In this document: in pieces, positions 24,672 through 31,068 of the stretch
Layout of the letters: each line of letters begins with the position of its first letter
Position numbering within the stretch: the first letter of the stretch is position 1
Source of the DNA: Neobacillus jeddahensis
Lineage (GTDB): Bacteria; Bacillota; Bacilli; Bacillales; Cytobacillaceae
Assembly (NCBI RefSeq): GCF_000612625.1
Contig: NZ_CCAS010000042.1
Location: forward strand, 1-34,389
DNA: 34,389 nt
Reading direction: 5' to 3'
Position numbers and translations under genes: made by a program
The notes under the pieces: model-generated
Databases searched by the model: none
What the model was told of the DNA's origin: nothing
The model's input: only the letters and a program-made list of their open reading frames with translations

Positions 24672-25672
24672 TGGAAAAATATATTAGCTTAGCTCATGGT
24701 GATGGAGGAGAACGAAGTCATCGGTTAATCCGTGATGTCTTTATTGAAGCATTTGGCGATTCAAATGCCTCCCTGTTCGATGCAGCAGCCATCACGATGT
24801 CATCCCATAAAATAGCAGTGACGACTGATTCATTTGTGATAAAACCGATTTTCTTTCCCGGTGGTTCAATTGGAAAGTTAGCCGTGGCTGGGACAGTAAA
24901 TGACCTCGCTGTGAGTGGTGCGAAGCCAGCCTTTTTAACATGTGGGTTTGTGATAGAGGAAGGGTTTCCGATTTCCGATTTAAAGCAAATTGTTTCAGAT
25001 ATGGCAAATGAAGCTAAGAAAACAGGTGTATCCATTGTAGCAGGAGACACAAAAGTGGTTGAACGTGGTTCTGCGGACGGAGTATTCATCAATACAACAG
25101 GAATTGGAATCTATGAACCTGGGATGGGCTGCAGCCTTCAATTTGAGGAGGGAGATGCCATCATTGTTTCAGGCACGATTGGGGATCACGGTGTCGCCGT
25201 TATTGGTGCAAGAGGAGATCTTGGAGTAACGGTACCCATTCAAAGCGATTGTGCATCACTGAATATCATGCTTGAGGAAGTTTTAAGGGAGACTAATGGG
25301 GTAAGAATCATGCGCGACCCTACTAGAGGCGGTCTTGCTACAACTATCGTTGAGATTGCTGAAGATTTCCATTTGACTATGAAACTAAATGAATCCTCAC
25401 TTCCAATCAAGTCGGAAGTTCATGGGGTATGCGATTTACTAGGGTTCGATCCTTTATATCTTGCTAATGAGGGAAAAGCGATTATTATTGTCGCTAATCA
25501 GGAAAAAGATAAGGTGCTTGAAATTTTACGCAAGTGTCCTGAAGGAAGGGATGCTGTTGTCATTGGCAGCGTCATAGCGAAAGGAAAAGGACAATTATTA
25601 TTAGAAACCCCACTAGGCTCCAAACGGTTATTAACAAGACTATCAGGGACGATGTTCCCGAGAATATGTTAA
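24671..25672 (+). CDS. hypE: Thiocarbamate-dehydrating HypE
   Basis: The 333-residue AIR-synthase-fold enzyme dehydrates the carbamoylated C-terminal Cys to thiocyanate for transfer to HypD. Its N-terminal AHGDGGERSH and its C-terminus MFPRIC (catalytic Cys333) are canonical and complete. It is the last gene of the operon; a strong terminator follows 6 bases later. Confidence 0.96.
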   Translation: MEKYISLAHGDGGERSHRLIRDVFIEAFGDSNASLFDAAAITMSSHKIAVTTDSFVIKPIFFPGGSIGKLAVAGTVNDLAVSGAKPAFLTCGFVIEEGFPISDLKQIVSDMANEAKKTGVSIVAGDTKVVERGSADGVFINTTGIGIYEPGMGCSLQFEEGDAIIVSGTIGDHGVAVIGARGDLGVTVPIQSDCASLNIMLEEVLRETNGVRIMRDPTRGGLATTIVEIAEDFHLTMKLNESSLPIKSEVHGVCDLLGFDPLYLANEGKAIIIVANQEKDKVLEILRKCPEGRDAVVIGSVIAKGKGQLLLETPLGSKRLLTRLSGTMFPRIC

Positions 25673-25678
25673 GGTTAG

Positions 25679-25714
25679 GCCCACATTCATGTTTAAGAGT
25701 GTGGGCTTTTCTTT
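25679..25714 (+). terminator. Intrinsic terminator of the hydrogenase operon
   Basis: GCCCACA (25679-25685) pairs with TGTGGGC (25700-25706), 14-base loop, then TTTTCTTT. It ends the eleven-gene transcript and touches the 3' end of the convergent SinR-like gene. Confidence 0.88.
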
Positions 25715-26060
25715 AGCTTTTATTCTGTTCTTTTATCCAGGTTTTGTATTTTATGTAGTTCAGGTATTCCTGGAAATCCTCTTTTTTTAATCCATCTTTA
25801 ATTGCTCTTTCAATTAATTTTTTCCATTCCTCATCAAGTTCTGTTATGGAATGTCCCTGTGTTCTTATATCCATTATTAAGCTATCAAGACTAGTTTCCA
25901 GTGGTTCTGCAATTTTTTCTAAAAATTGAAGCGATGGATTCGATTGCAATCCCCGTTCTATTTGACTTAAGTAGGACTTTGAAACATCAGCCAATTTGGC
26001 TAACTCACTGATAGAATAGCCTTTTCTCTTCCTCATCTCCTTAATTTTATTCCCAATCAT
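25713..26060 (-). CDS. sinR: SinR-like biofilm master repressor
   Basis: The 115-residue protein matches SinR (111 in B. subtilis) along its length. An HTH_3 domain (MIGNKIKEMRKRKGYSISEL … SKSYLSQIERGLQ … PSLQFLEKIAE) is followed by a linker and the C-terminal helical pair (LDEEWKKLIERAI, KKEDFQEYLNYIKYK) that binds SinI in known systems. ATG 26060 gives the SinR-type MIG start with AAGGGG upstream; ATG 26078 would add six residues. It diverges from the tapA-like/sipW/calY genes, and SinR-type sites lie between. No sinI gene is seen on either side. Confidence 0.9.
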   Translation of the reverse strand: MIGNKIKEMRKRKGYSISELAKLADVSKSYLSQIERGLQSNPSLQFLEKIAEPLETSLDSLIMDIRTQGHSITELDEEWKKLIERAIKDGLKKEDFQEYLNYIKYKTWIKEQNKS

Positions 26061-26116
26061 AGATTCATACCCCTTCATTTTTACTCCACTTAGGTCTAGG
26101 TGTATATGTACATTAT

Positions 26117-26281
26117 AAAGAACGAATATTTTTTTATAAAATACGAAATAGTGAGAAAATTAGAGATAATCAGAGATAATCCAACAAAAATGTTCTTTAT
26201 TAAGAAAATTCGAAGGAATTTGGACTTTTTCAAGTTCGTTATTTTGTCATATACTCAAGTCACAAGTTCTTAATAAGGAAC
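26117..26281. promoter_or_regulatory. SinR-type operator cluster between sinR and the fibre operon
   Basis: The B. subtilis SinR site is GTTCTYT. Exact matches are AAAGAAC at 26117-26123 (minus orientation) and GTTCTTT at 26192-26198. GTTCTTA (26266-26272) and AAGGAAC (26275-26281) form an inverted pair with one or two mismatches. Further half-sites occur early in the tapA-like gene (GTTCTTA 26343-26349, AAAGAAC 26380-26386). The spread covers both divergent starts, so auto-regulation is possible. Confidence 0.65.
26162..26181. repeat. Tandem 10-bp direct repeat
   Basis: AGAGATAATC occurs at 26162-26171 and again at 26172-26181, in phase with one helical turn, within the operator region. It may be a second regulator's site or chance in AT-rich DNA. 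Confidence 0.5.
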
Positions 26282-26318
26282 AAGCGGTATAAATAAGTCT
26301 TTGAGGAAGTTGATGGAA

Positions 26319-27080
26319 ATGAATAATAAAGTCACCAACTTCGTTCTTAATAAACTACATATGTGGGTTCATTCATTAAAAAGAACGAATGAGGGAGGGA
26401 GAACAATTCGAAATACCCGATTGAAGAAATTTAGAAAAAAGGGCAAAAGGTTAATAGTTGCTGCTCAGATTGTTGCAGTCTGGTATCTTCTGATTCTAAC
26501 TGGTTCGTATCTTACATCTGACACCGGTGCCTACTTTAATGATGTAGAAAAAATTAGTGGAACAATTAGTGTTTCAGAAGATTTTTGTAAAGATGCTAAA
26601 AAAGGATCGGATTTTTGGCACAAATATTGTAAAGACAACGCTGGTCTCGGAAATGGTCCTGACAAACCAGATGTAGACACGGGTGAACATACGGATCCTG
26701 ATAACCCTGGCCATAATAAAGATGATTGTGACGATCATACGAATGCACCATGCTCAGATCCAAATAAAGATAAAGGTAAAGACATTGATAAACAACCTGA
26801 AATTGATAAACAACCTGAAATTGTTAATAATCCACCCGAAGATGTCATGAATTTGATAGGAAATCGGAATGGAAATAGTTCAAATATAAGTTTGTCATGG
26901 AAAAATCCTTCTGGTATTAGTCACGTAAGAATTTATATCGACAGTCAGACTACACCATTACAGGATAATGTAAAAGGTGAAAATATTAAATTAACATCGG
27001 ATGATGAAGTCACGTATCGATTGACCACAGTTGATAGTTCAGAAAAAGAATCAGCAGGTGTGACTGTTACTGTTAAATAA
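26319..27080 (+). CDS. tapA: TapA-like fibre assembly/anchoring protein
   Basis: The protein has about 253 residues. A basic N-terminal stretch of some 45 residues precedes a membrane segment (45-64) that ends LTSDTGAYFNDVEKISGTIS, the SipW-type cleavage region shared with TasA proteins. Next come Cys90 in EDFCKD and HKYC, as in TapA, an Asp/Pro/His-rich linker with Cys137 and Cys145, two DKQPEI repeats, and a C-terminal domain (about 172-253) resembling fibronectin type III. In B. subtilis TapA helps nucleate TasA fibres. ATG 26319 is 9 bases after GAGGAAG; TTG 26301 and ATG 26313 are alternatives. The long basic leader and the FN3-like tail differ from the classical protein, so function is inferred from the operon. 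Confidence 0.7.
   Translation: MNNKVTNFVLNKLHMWVHSLKRTNEGGRTIRNTRLKKFRKKGKRLIVAAQIVAVWYLLILTGSYLTSDTGAYFNDVEKISGTISVSEDFCKDAKKGSDFWHKYCKDNAGLGNGPDKPDVDTGEHTDPDNPGHNKDDCDDHTNAPCSDPNKDKGKDIDKQPEIDKQPEIVNNPPEDVMNLIGNRNGNSSNISLSWKNPSGISHVRIYIDSQTTPLQDNVKGENIKLTSDDEVTYRLTTVDSSEKESAGVTVTVK
26787..26822 (+). repeat. 18-bp tandem repeat within tapA-like gene
   Basis: Two exact 18-bp units (GATAAACAACCTGAAATT) encode DKQPEI twice in the linker before the FN3-like domain. Identical units suggest recent duplication and possible copy-number variation. Confidence 0.9.
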
Positions 27081-27116
27081 TCAGAAATATTTGAAAGGAA
27101 AAATGGTGATGTTTAT

Positions 27117-27689
27117 ATGAAAACTAAAAAGGTTTGGAAAGTAACAAGTAATGTAATTACAGGAATTTTGTTCTTACTTCTTATATTCATGATATTTGTA
27201 GTTGTATCGTCTAAGGCTTCAGGTGGAGAACCAAATTTCTTGGGATACCAATTAAAAACTGTCTTATCTGGATCAATGGAACCAACATTTATGACTGGTT
27301 CAATAATTGCAGTTAAGCCAGTTGAAAATCCAACTAGTTTAAAAAAGGATGACATCATTACTTTTAGAGAGGCAGAGAATAAATTAATTACTCATAGAAT
27401 TGTTGAAGTTAATAAAAATGGGGATCAAACCATGTATGTAACAAAAGGAGATAACAATGAAAATAAAGATGGTGATCCAGTGTTATCTCAAAATGTTGTA
27501 GCGAAATACTCCGGGTTTACAATCCCATATGTTGGATATTTCTTAGATTATGCAAAGTCAAAAACAGGAACTGCGTTGTTGCTAATTTTACCTGGACTAC
27601 TCTTACTAGGCTATTCTGGATTATCAATTTTTAAAGCCTTAAAAGAAATTGAAAAGGGAAAAGGAAAAGAAGTTGAAGAAACTGTTTAA
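27117..27689 (+). CDS. sipW: ER-type signal peptidase SipW
   Basis: The 190-residue membrane protease has an N-terminal helix (10-31), catalytic Ser53 in LSGSMEPTF, His93 in LITHRIVEV in place of the usual Lys, and KGDNNENKDGDP. The Ser-His pair and lack of a Lys define the ER/archaeal-type SipW. A second helix lies near 153-175. SipW processes TasA and TapA in B. subtilis; both partners flank it here. GGTGAT precedes the ATG. Confidence 0.95.
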   Translation: MKTKKVWKVTSNVITGILFLLLIFMIFVVVSSKASGGEPNFLGYQLKTVLSGSMEPTFMTGSIIAVKPVENPTSLKKDDIITFREAENKLITHRIVEVNKNGDQTMYVTKGDNNENKDGDPVLSQNVVAKYSGFTIPYVGYFLDYAKSKTGTALLLILPGLLLLGYSGLSIFKALKEIEKGKGKEVEETV

Positions 27690-27699
27690 CGGTTGCACT

Positions 27700-27718
27700 C
27701 CTTATGTAAACCATAAGG
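27700..27718 (+). other. Hairpin between sipW and calY/tasA
   Basis: CCTTATG (27700-27706), loop of 5, CATAAGG (27712-27718). A near-palindrome CCTCATAAGGTGAGG follows at about 27739-27753 and repeats the CATAAGG core. No T-run follows, so a role in mRNA processing or stability between sipW and tasA is more likely than termination. Confidence 0.5.
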
Positions 27719-27774
27719 GTTCAATATAAAACTACATACCTCATAAGGTGAGGGGAAAATTGGAGGAGAAAAGA

Positions 27775-28398
27775 ATGGGTATTAAAAAGAAATTAGGTTT
27801 AGGTTTGGCATCTGCAGCATTAGGTTTGTCATTAGTAGGTGGAGGAACATTTGCTTACTTTAATGATGTTGAAACATCGAATAATACTTTCGCGGCAGGA
27901 ACATTAAATTTAACGCTTAATCCAACACAAATGTTTAAGATTCAAAATATGAAACCTGGCGATAAAATGTTCAAGCGATTCAACCTGAAAAATGATGGCA
28001 GCTTAAATATCAAAAATGTTTTATTACAGACTGACTATACAGTTCATGATGCAAATAATAATAATGGCACTAGTGATTTTGCTGATGATATTGAAGTTAC
28101 ATTCTTAGAGTATGAAGGTGCTTGGCCTGGAAATCCACCACTTGATCAATGGGATGATCTTCAAGGGGTAAAAGTAGTATCTAAGATGACATTAAAACAG
28201 TTGAGTGAATTGGATCCTGCAGACCTTTCAACTGTAGCTAATTTACTTCCACAGGGCTCACTTGCACCTAATAAAGATGTCTATTTAACTGTACAACTTG
28301 AGTTTAAGGATAAGGGAAATCAAAACCAATTCCAAGGAGACAGTTTAGATCTTGATTGGACATTCACAGCAAATCAAGAAGCAGGAACTTGGAAATAA
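27775..28398 (+). CDS. calY: CalY/TasA-family biofilm matrix fibre protein (camelysin)
   Basis: The 207-residue protein is close to CalY of the B. cereus group: MGIKKKLGLGLASAALGLSL, then VGGGTFAYFNDVETSNNTFA, with SipW cleavage expected after Ala27. It has the family's KPGDKMFKRFNLKNDGSL segment and ends FQGDSLDLDWTF…NQEAG. It polymerises outside the cell as matrix fibre. GGAGGAG lies 6 bases before ATG 27775; the frame's earlier start at 27748 has no such support. It is shorter than B. subtilis TasA (261). It follows its peptidase sipW, and an unusual wall-anchored relative lies downstream. Confidence 0.93.
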   Translation: MGIKKKLGLGLASAALGLSLVGGGTFAYFNDVETSNNTFAAGTLNLTLNPTQMFKIQNMKPGDKMFKRFNLKNDGSLNIKNVLLQTDYTVHDANNNNGTSDFADDIEVTFLEYEGAWPGNPPLDQWDDLQGVKVVSKMTLKQLSELDPADLSTVANLLPQGSLAPNKDVYLTVQLEFKDKGNQNQFQGDSLDLDWTFTANQEAGTWK

Positions 28399-28417
28399 TC
28401 CTAATTAATTTTGGAAA

Positions 28418-28445
28418 GGAAAGAAAGCCACAGGCTTTCTTTTCC
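28418..28445 (+). terminator. Long hairpin after calY/tasA
   Basis: GGAAAGAAAGCC (28418-28429), loop ACA, GGCTTTCTTTTCC (28433-28445): a 12-bp stem with one bulged T. The T-rich part is in the right arm rather than after it, so it may terminate weakly or protect the tasA message. Confidence 0.65.
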
Positions 28446-28449
28446 TACC

Positions 28450-28510
28450 ATTTATTAGTTATCGTAAATATATAAGTTTGTTATTTGTAAATTGACGATA
28501 ACTAATAAAT
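28450..28510. repeat. Perfect 16-bp inverted repeat, 29-base spacer
   Basis: ATTTATTAGTTATCGT (28450-28465) is mirrored exactly by ACGATAACTAATAAAT (28495-28510). It lies between calY/tasA and the LPXTG gene, ending about 90 bases before the latter's start. There is no T-run. It may be an operator for a dimeric regulator, an RNA structure, or a small mobile-element footprint. Confidence 0.85.
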
Positions 28511-28598
28511 CTACTGATGGAGTACACTGCAATCAAAATTGTAAAAAAAGGAGTGGGAGATCTTGTATCGGAAAGATGACGTGAAAATGGAGGGGAAA

Positions 28599-29228
28599 AT
28601 GAAGAAAATACTGCCAAATAATAATAAAATGATAATTCTCACCCCATTTTTAATAGTTATTTTGTTTTTATTCCCATTCGGTAGTACATTTGCATCGCAA
28701 TCTTTAGAGGAGATTGATCTTATGACTACTCCTGAAAAAATCCTATTTAATGTTAAAGATTTTAAACCAGGTGATAGGGCTACTCGTACAATTAAAATAA
28801 AAAACAATGGAAAAGAAGATTTTAATTACCTAGTGACAGGGAAGTTAAAATCAGGTTCAGAGAAACTATATAATGAATTATTACTCACTATCACCGATAA
28901 TGAGGGGGCGATTTTTAGAGGTAAACTCAATGAGTTTAAAAAAATTGAGCCGAGATCATTAAGTAGTACGGCAGAAGAAGAATTAGTTTTTAATGTTGTA
29001 TTCCCACAGGAATTGGGTAATGACTTTCAAGGTCTTAGTAGCGAAGTCGAGTTCAAATTTTATGTTGAGGGCACTTTAGGAGGCGTGTTACCTGCAGACG
29101 GACCAAAACTCCCTGAAACCGGAACCAATATGTTTAATATTCTAGTAGCTGGCGCCGTGCTAGTTTTAACGGGATCGATTATTCAATTCATTATTAAAAG
29201 AAGAAGAAGGATGGAAAGACGTGTATAA
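28599..29228 (+). CDS. LPXTG cell-wall-anchored protein with TasA-like core
   Basis: The 209-residue protein has a signal peptide (1-32, ending STFA), an extracellular beta-rich core, and a sortase signal: LPETG at 171-175, a hydrophobic helix (178-198), and RRRRMERR. Core segments parallel CalY/TasA in order: FNVKDFKPGDRATRTIKIKNNG with IQNMKPGDKMFKRFNLKNDG, and DFQGLSSEVEFKF with QFQGDSLDLDWTF. That suggests a TasA-like domain fixed covalently to peptidoglycan. GGAGG lies 5 bases before ATG 28599; an upstream TTG (28563) with AAGGAG is also possible. It has no SipW-type motif, so ordinary signal peptidase should process it. A role as fibre base or anchor is inference. Confidence 0.8.
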   Translation: MKKILPNNNKMIILTPFLIVILFLFPFGSTFASQSLEEIDLMTTPEKILFNVKDFKPGDRATRTIKIKNNGKEDFNYLVTGKLKSGSEKLYNELLLTITDNEGAIFRGKLNEFKKIEPRSLSSTAEEELVFNVVFPQELGNDFQGLSSEVEFKFYVEGTLGGVLPADGPKLPETGTNMFNILVAGAVLVLTGSIIQFIIKRRRRMERRV

Positions 29229-29271
29229 AAGACCTTGGTAGGTAAATTCTCTATGATCAAGGTCTTTTTTT
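29227..29271 (+). terminator. Intrinsic terminator of the fibre locus
   Basis: AAAAGACCTTG (29227-29237) pairs with CAAGGTCTTTT (29258-29268), 20-base loop, ending in a T-run. It overlaps the stop codon of the LPXTG gene. Confidence 0.88.
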
Positions 29272-29329
29272 ACAATAAGTGTACATAAACTATAAAAATA
29301 CGAAATTTAAATAACAGGAGTGGTCCTCT

Positions 29330-29560
29330 ATGTTTAAAAAATCCTGCCCCAAATGTCATCAACCGTCTTTCAGTAGCTGCGATTTCGGAACGTGGATTTG
29401 CCCGAATTGTCATAACGATCTTACCCAAGCTAAATTGTATGATGCTGAAACAGGTAAACAGAAGAAACCACAGTTATTTCTAATCAAAAATAGTTACCTA
29501 CAAAAAAATTCTACATTGAACTCTAACATAAAACCCTACATATTCAAATCCTTCGACTAA
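29330..29560 (+). CDS. Small zinc-ribbon protein, unknown function
   Basis: The 76-residue protein has two CxxC knuckles, CPKC (6-9) and CPNC (24-27), plus Cys17, and then a Lys/Asn-rich tail with no clear fold. AGGAG at 29316-29320 lies 9 bases before the ATG, and a hairpin follows the stop, so it appears to be a single-gene unit. I recognise no specific family; a zinc-bound nucleic-acid or protein-binding module is the usual role of such ribbons. Confidence 0.65.
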   Translation: MFKKSCPKCHQPSFSSCDFGTWICPNCHNDLTQAKLYDAETGKQKKPQLFLIKNSYLQKNSTLNSNIKPYIFKSFD

Positions 29561-29598
29561 AAGACAGAGCATCCAATGTTCTGTCTTACGTTATTTTT
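29561..29598 (+). terminator. Terminator after the zinc-ribbon gene
   Basis: AAGACAGA (29561-29568) pairs with TCTGTCTT (29580-29587), loop of 11, followed after ACGTTA by a T-run. Confidence 0.65.
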
Positions 29599-29609
29599 AA
29601 ATCATCAAA

Positions 29610-29626
29610 TTGTGAACAAATCACAA
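29610..29626. promoter_or_regulatory. Palindrome resembling an Rex/FNR-type site upstream of ypmP
   Basis: TTGTGAACAAATCACAA has 6-bp arms with a 5-base spacer. FNR (TGTGA-N6-TCACA) and Rex (TTGTGAA-N4-TTCACAA) sites have one more base, so it fits neither exactly. It is about 90 bases before the ypmP start. Confidence 0.35.
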
Positions 29627-29716
29627 ATATTAATTAAAGCCAAGCATAAATAGACACTTTTCGAGGATTAATGGGTGTATAATTTAATTAAACGGGTGAA
29701 AAAGAGGATTGATATT

Positions 29717-29968
29717 TTGTTAGTCAAAAGCATAGAGTTCAAAAATGCTGTTGGACAGAAGGTTAAAGTCATGGATATTCCTGTATTGGAGGAGAATAGC
29801 TCTTTTAATTTTATGATTCAAGTCCGTTTACAGACGTTTCTTGCGTCGATTGAAAAGGAATGTAAGCCTAAAAAATGCTACTCTTTTAAAGAATATTTGA
29901 AACAGGTTATGAAATGGCCTGATTACGAACAATTGTTTAACCTGGGAGAGCTAAAACATAATGCATAA
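29717..29968 (+). CDS. ypmP: YpmP-like protein (DUF2535)
   Basis: The 83-residue protein starts at TTG 29717, 9 bases after AGAGG (29703-29707), giving MLVKSIEFKNAVGQKVKVMDIPVLEE, the expected YpmP start and length. The GTG at 29675 in frame would add 14 residues without support. The family is restricted to Bacillales and has no known function. It lies near sco1/ypmQ and ypmR-ypmS as in B. subtilis, so it marks the return of backbone DNA right of the accessory blocks. A terminator follows. Confidence 0.8.
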   Translation: MLVKSIEFKNAVGQKVKVMDIPVLEENSSFNFMIQVRLQTFLASIEKECKPKKCYSFKEYLKQVMKWPDYEQLFNLGELKHNA

Positions 29969-29976
29969 TTCGCCTC

Positions 29977-30008
29977 GAGCATCAGTAACGATGCTCTTTT
30001 ATTTTTTT
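29977..30008 (+). terminator. Intrinsic terminator after ypmP
   Basis: GAGCATC (29977-29983), loop AGTAAC, GATGCTC (29990-29996), then TTTTATTTTTTT. Confidence 0.9.
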
Positions 30009-30109
30009 CGATGGTAAATATACTAATCTTTGTTAGAATAGAGATAATGTGTTTCATTACAACAAAAAGCCTGTTAAATTCAAAGCAGTTATCGTAGGGA
30101 AGTGAATGT

Positions 30110-30952
30110 ATGAACAAGATAAAAATAGTTACCGATTCAACCTTGGATCTATCAACAGAATTGGTTGAAAAATTAGATGTCGTTGTGGTGCCTTTGGCCA
30201 TCAATATAAATGGTGAATCCTTTTTAGACAGGGTTGATATTGACCCAGTTGAATTTATTGAAAGCATGAGCCGTTCGAAGGAATTACCGAAAAGCTCTCA
30301 GCCTCCAGTTGGAGTTTTTCTCGAAACCTATGACCGCCTCGGAAAAGAGGGTTACGAAGTTATTTCCATTCATATGACGGGTAAACTGAGTGGAACGGTT
30401 CGCTCTGCTGAAAGCGCTGCCCAGATGTCAAACACAAATGTAACCGTGATCGATTCTGAGTTTATTTCGAAGGGGCTTGGTTTTCAAGTGAGGGAAGCAG
30501 CCCAGATGGCGAAACAGGGGAAAAGTAGGGCAGAAATTCTTGAACGACTACAGAAGGTCCGTGAACATACCAAACTGTACATTATGGTTGACACGTTAGA
30601 GAATCTTGTTAAGGGTGGAAGAATTGGAAAGGGTAAAGCCTTTATTGGTTCCTTATTAAACATTAAACCGGTTGCTTCACTTGAAGGGGCCGAGTATACT
30701 CCAGTCACAAAGGTTCGCAGCCATTCACAGGTGGTGAAATTTATGGCGAAGCAATTTGCAGAGGATATTAAGGGGAAAACCGTCCGTGGAGTTGGGATAG
30801 CCCATGCTGAAGCTTATGAGCTTGCAGTGAAAATTAAAGAAAGTATTTTTGAAATGACTGGTTGTCAAGACGTTGAGATTGATTACACCGGCCCCATTGT
30901 CAGTACACATACAGGACCAGGGGCACTAGCTCTCATGTATTATTATGAATAA
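30110..30952 (+). CDS. DegV-family fatty-acid-binding protein (FakB type)
   Basis: The 280-residue protein is a full DegV domain. The N-terminal KIVTDSTLDL, HMTGKLSGTVRSAESAA, IDSEFISKGLG and KGGRIGKGKAFIGSLLNIKPV segments form the lipid pocket. FakB proteins present fatty acids to the kinase FakA for phosphorylation and phospholipid synthesis. AGGGAAGTGA lies before the ATG. The B. subtilis genome has several DegV paralogues; which one this is cannot be told here. It appears to be its own transcription unit. Confidence 0.9.
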   Translation: MNKIKIVTDSTLDLSTELVEKLDVVVVPLAININGESFLDRVDIDPVEFIESMSRSKELPKSSQPPVGVFLETYDRLGKEGYEVISIHMTGKLSGTVRSAESAAQMSNTNVTVIDSEFISKGLGFQVREAAQMAKQGKSRAEILERLQKVREHTKLYIMVDTLENLVKGGRIGKGKAFIGSLLNIKPVASLEGAEYTPVTKVRSHSQVVKFMAKQFAEDIKGKTVRGVGIAHAEAYELAVKIKESIFEMTGCQDVEIDYTGPIVSTHTGPGALALMYYYE

Positions 30953-30970
30953 ATAAATCTTTGAATAGAA

Positions 30971-30985
30971 TGGTGCCTGACACCA
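30971..30985. repeat. Short interspersed palindrome TGGTGCCTGACACCA
   Basis: A near-palindromic 15-mer (TGGTG…CACCA) lies in the gap after the degV-family gene. I recall similar GGTGCCTGACACC words being frequent in Bacillus intergenic DNA, but cannot count them here. Confidence 0.35.
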
Positions 30986-31068
30986 ATGACTAAAGCTTGT
31001 TGCTTTCATCTTCCTACTATCTTTGTTACACTAATCCCGTATAGAATTGAAAAGTTGTGGGTGATAGG

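Noticed and set aside
24718..25092. 124-residue minus-strand frame within hypE
   Set aside because: It is antisense to a fully canonical HypE and has no start signals.
26079..26300. CRISPR-like or phage att repeat in the sinR-tapA gap
   Set aside because: The repeats are one 10-bp tandem pair and scattered 7-mers that match SinR sites; there is no repeat-spacer structure.
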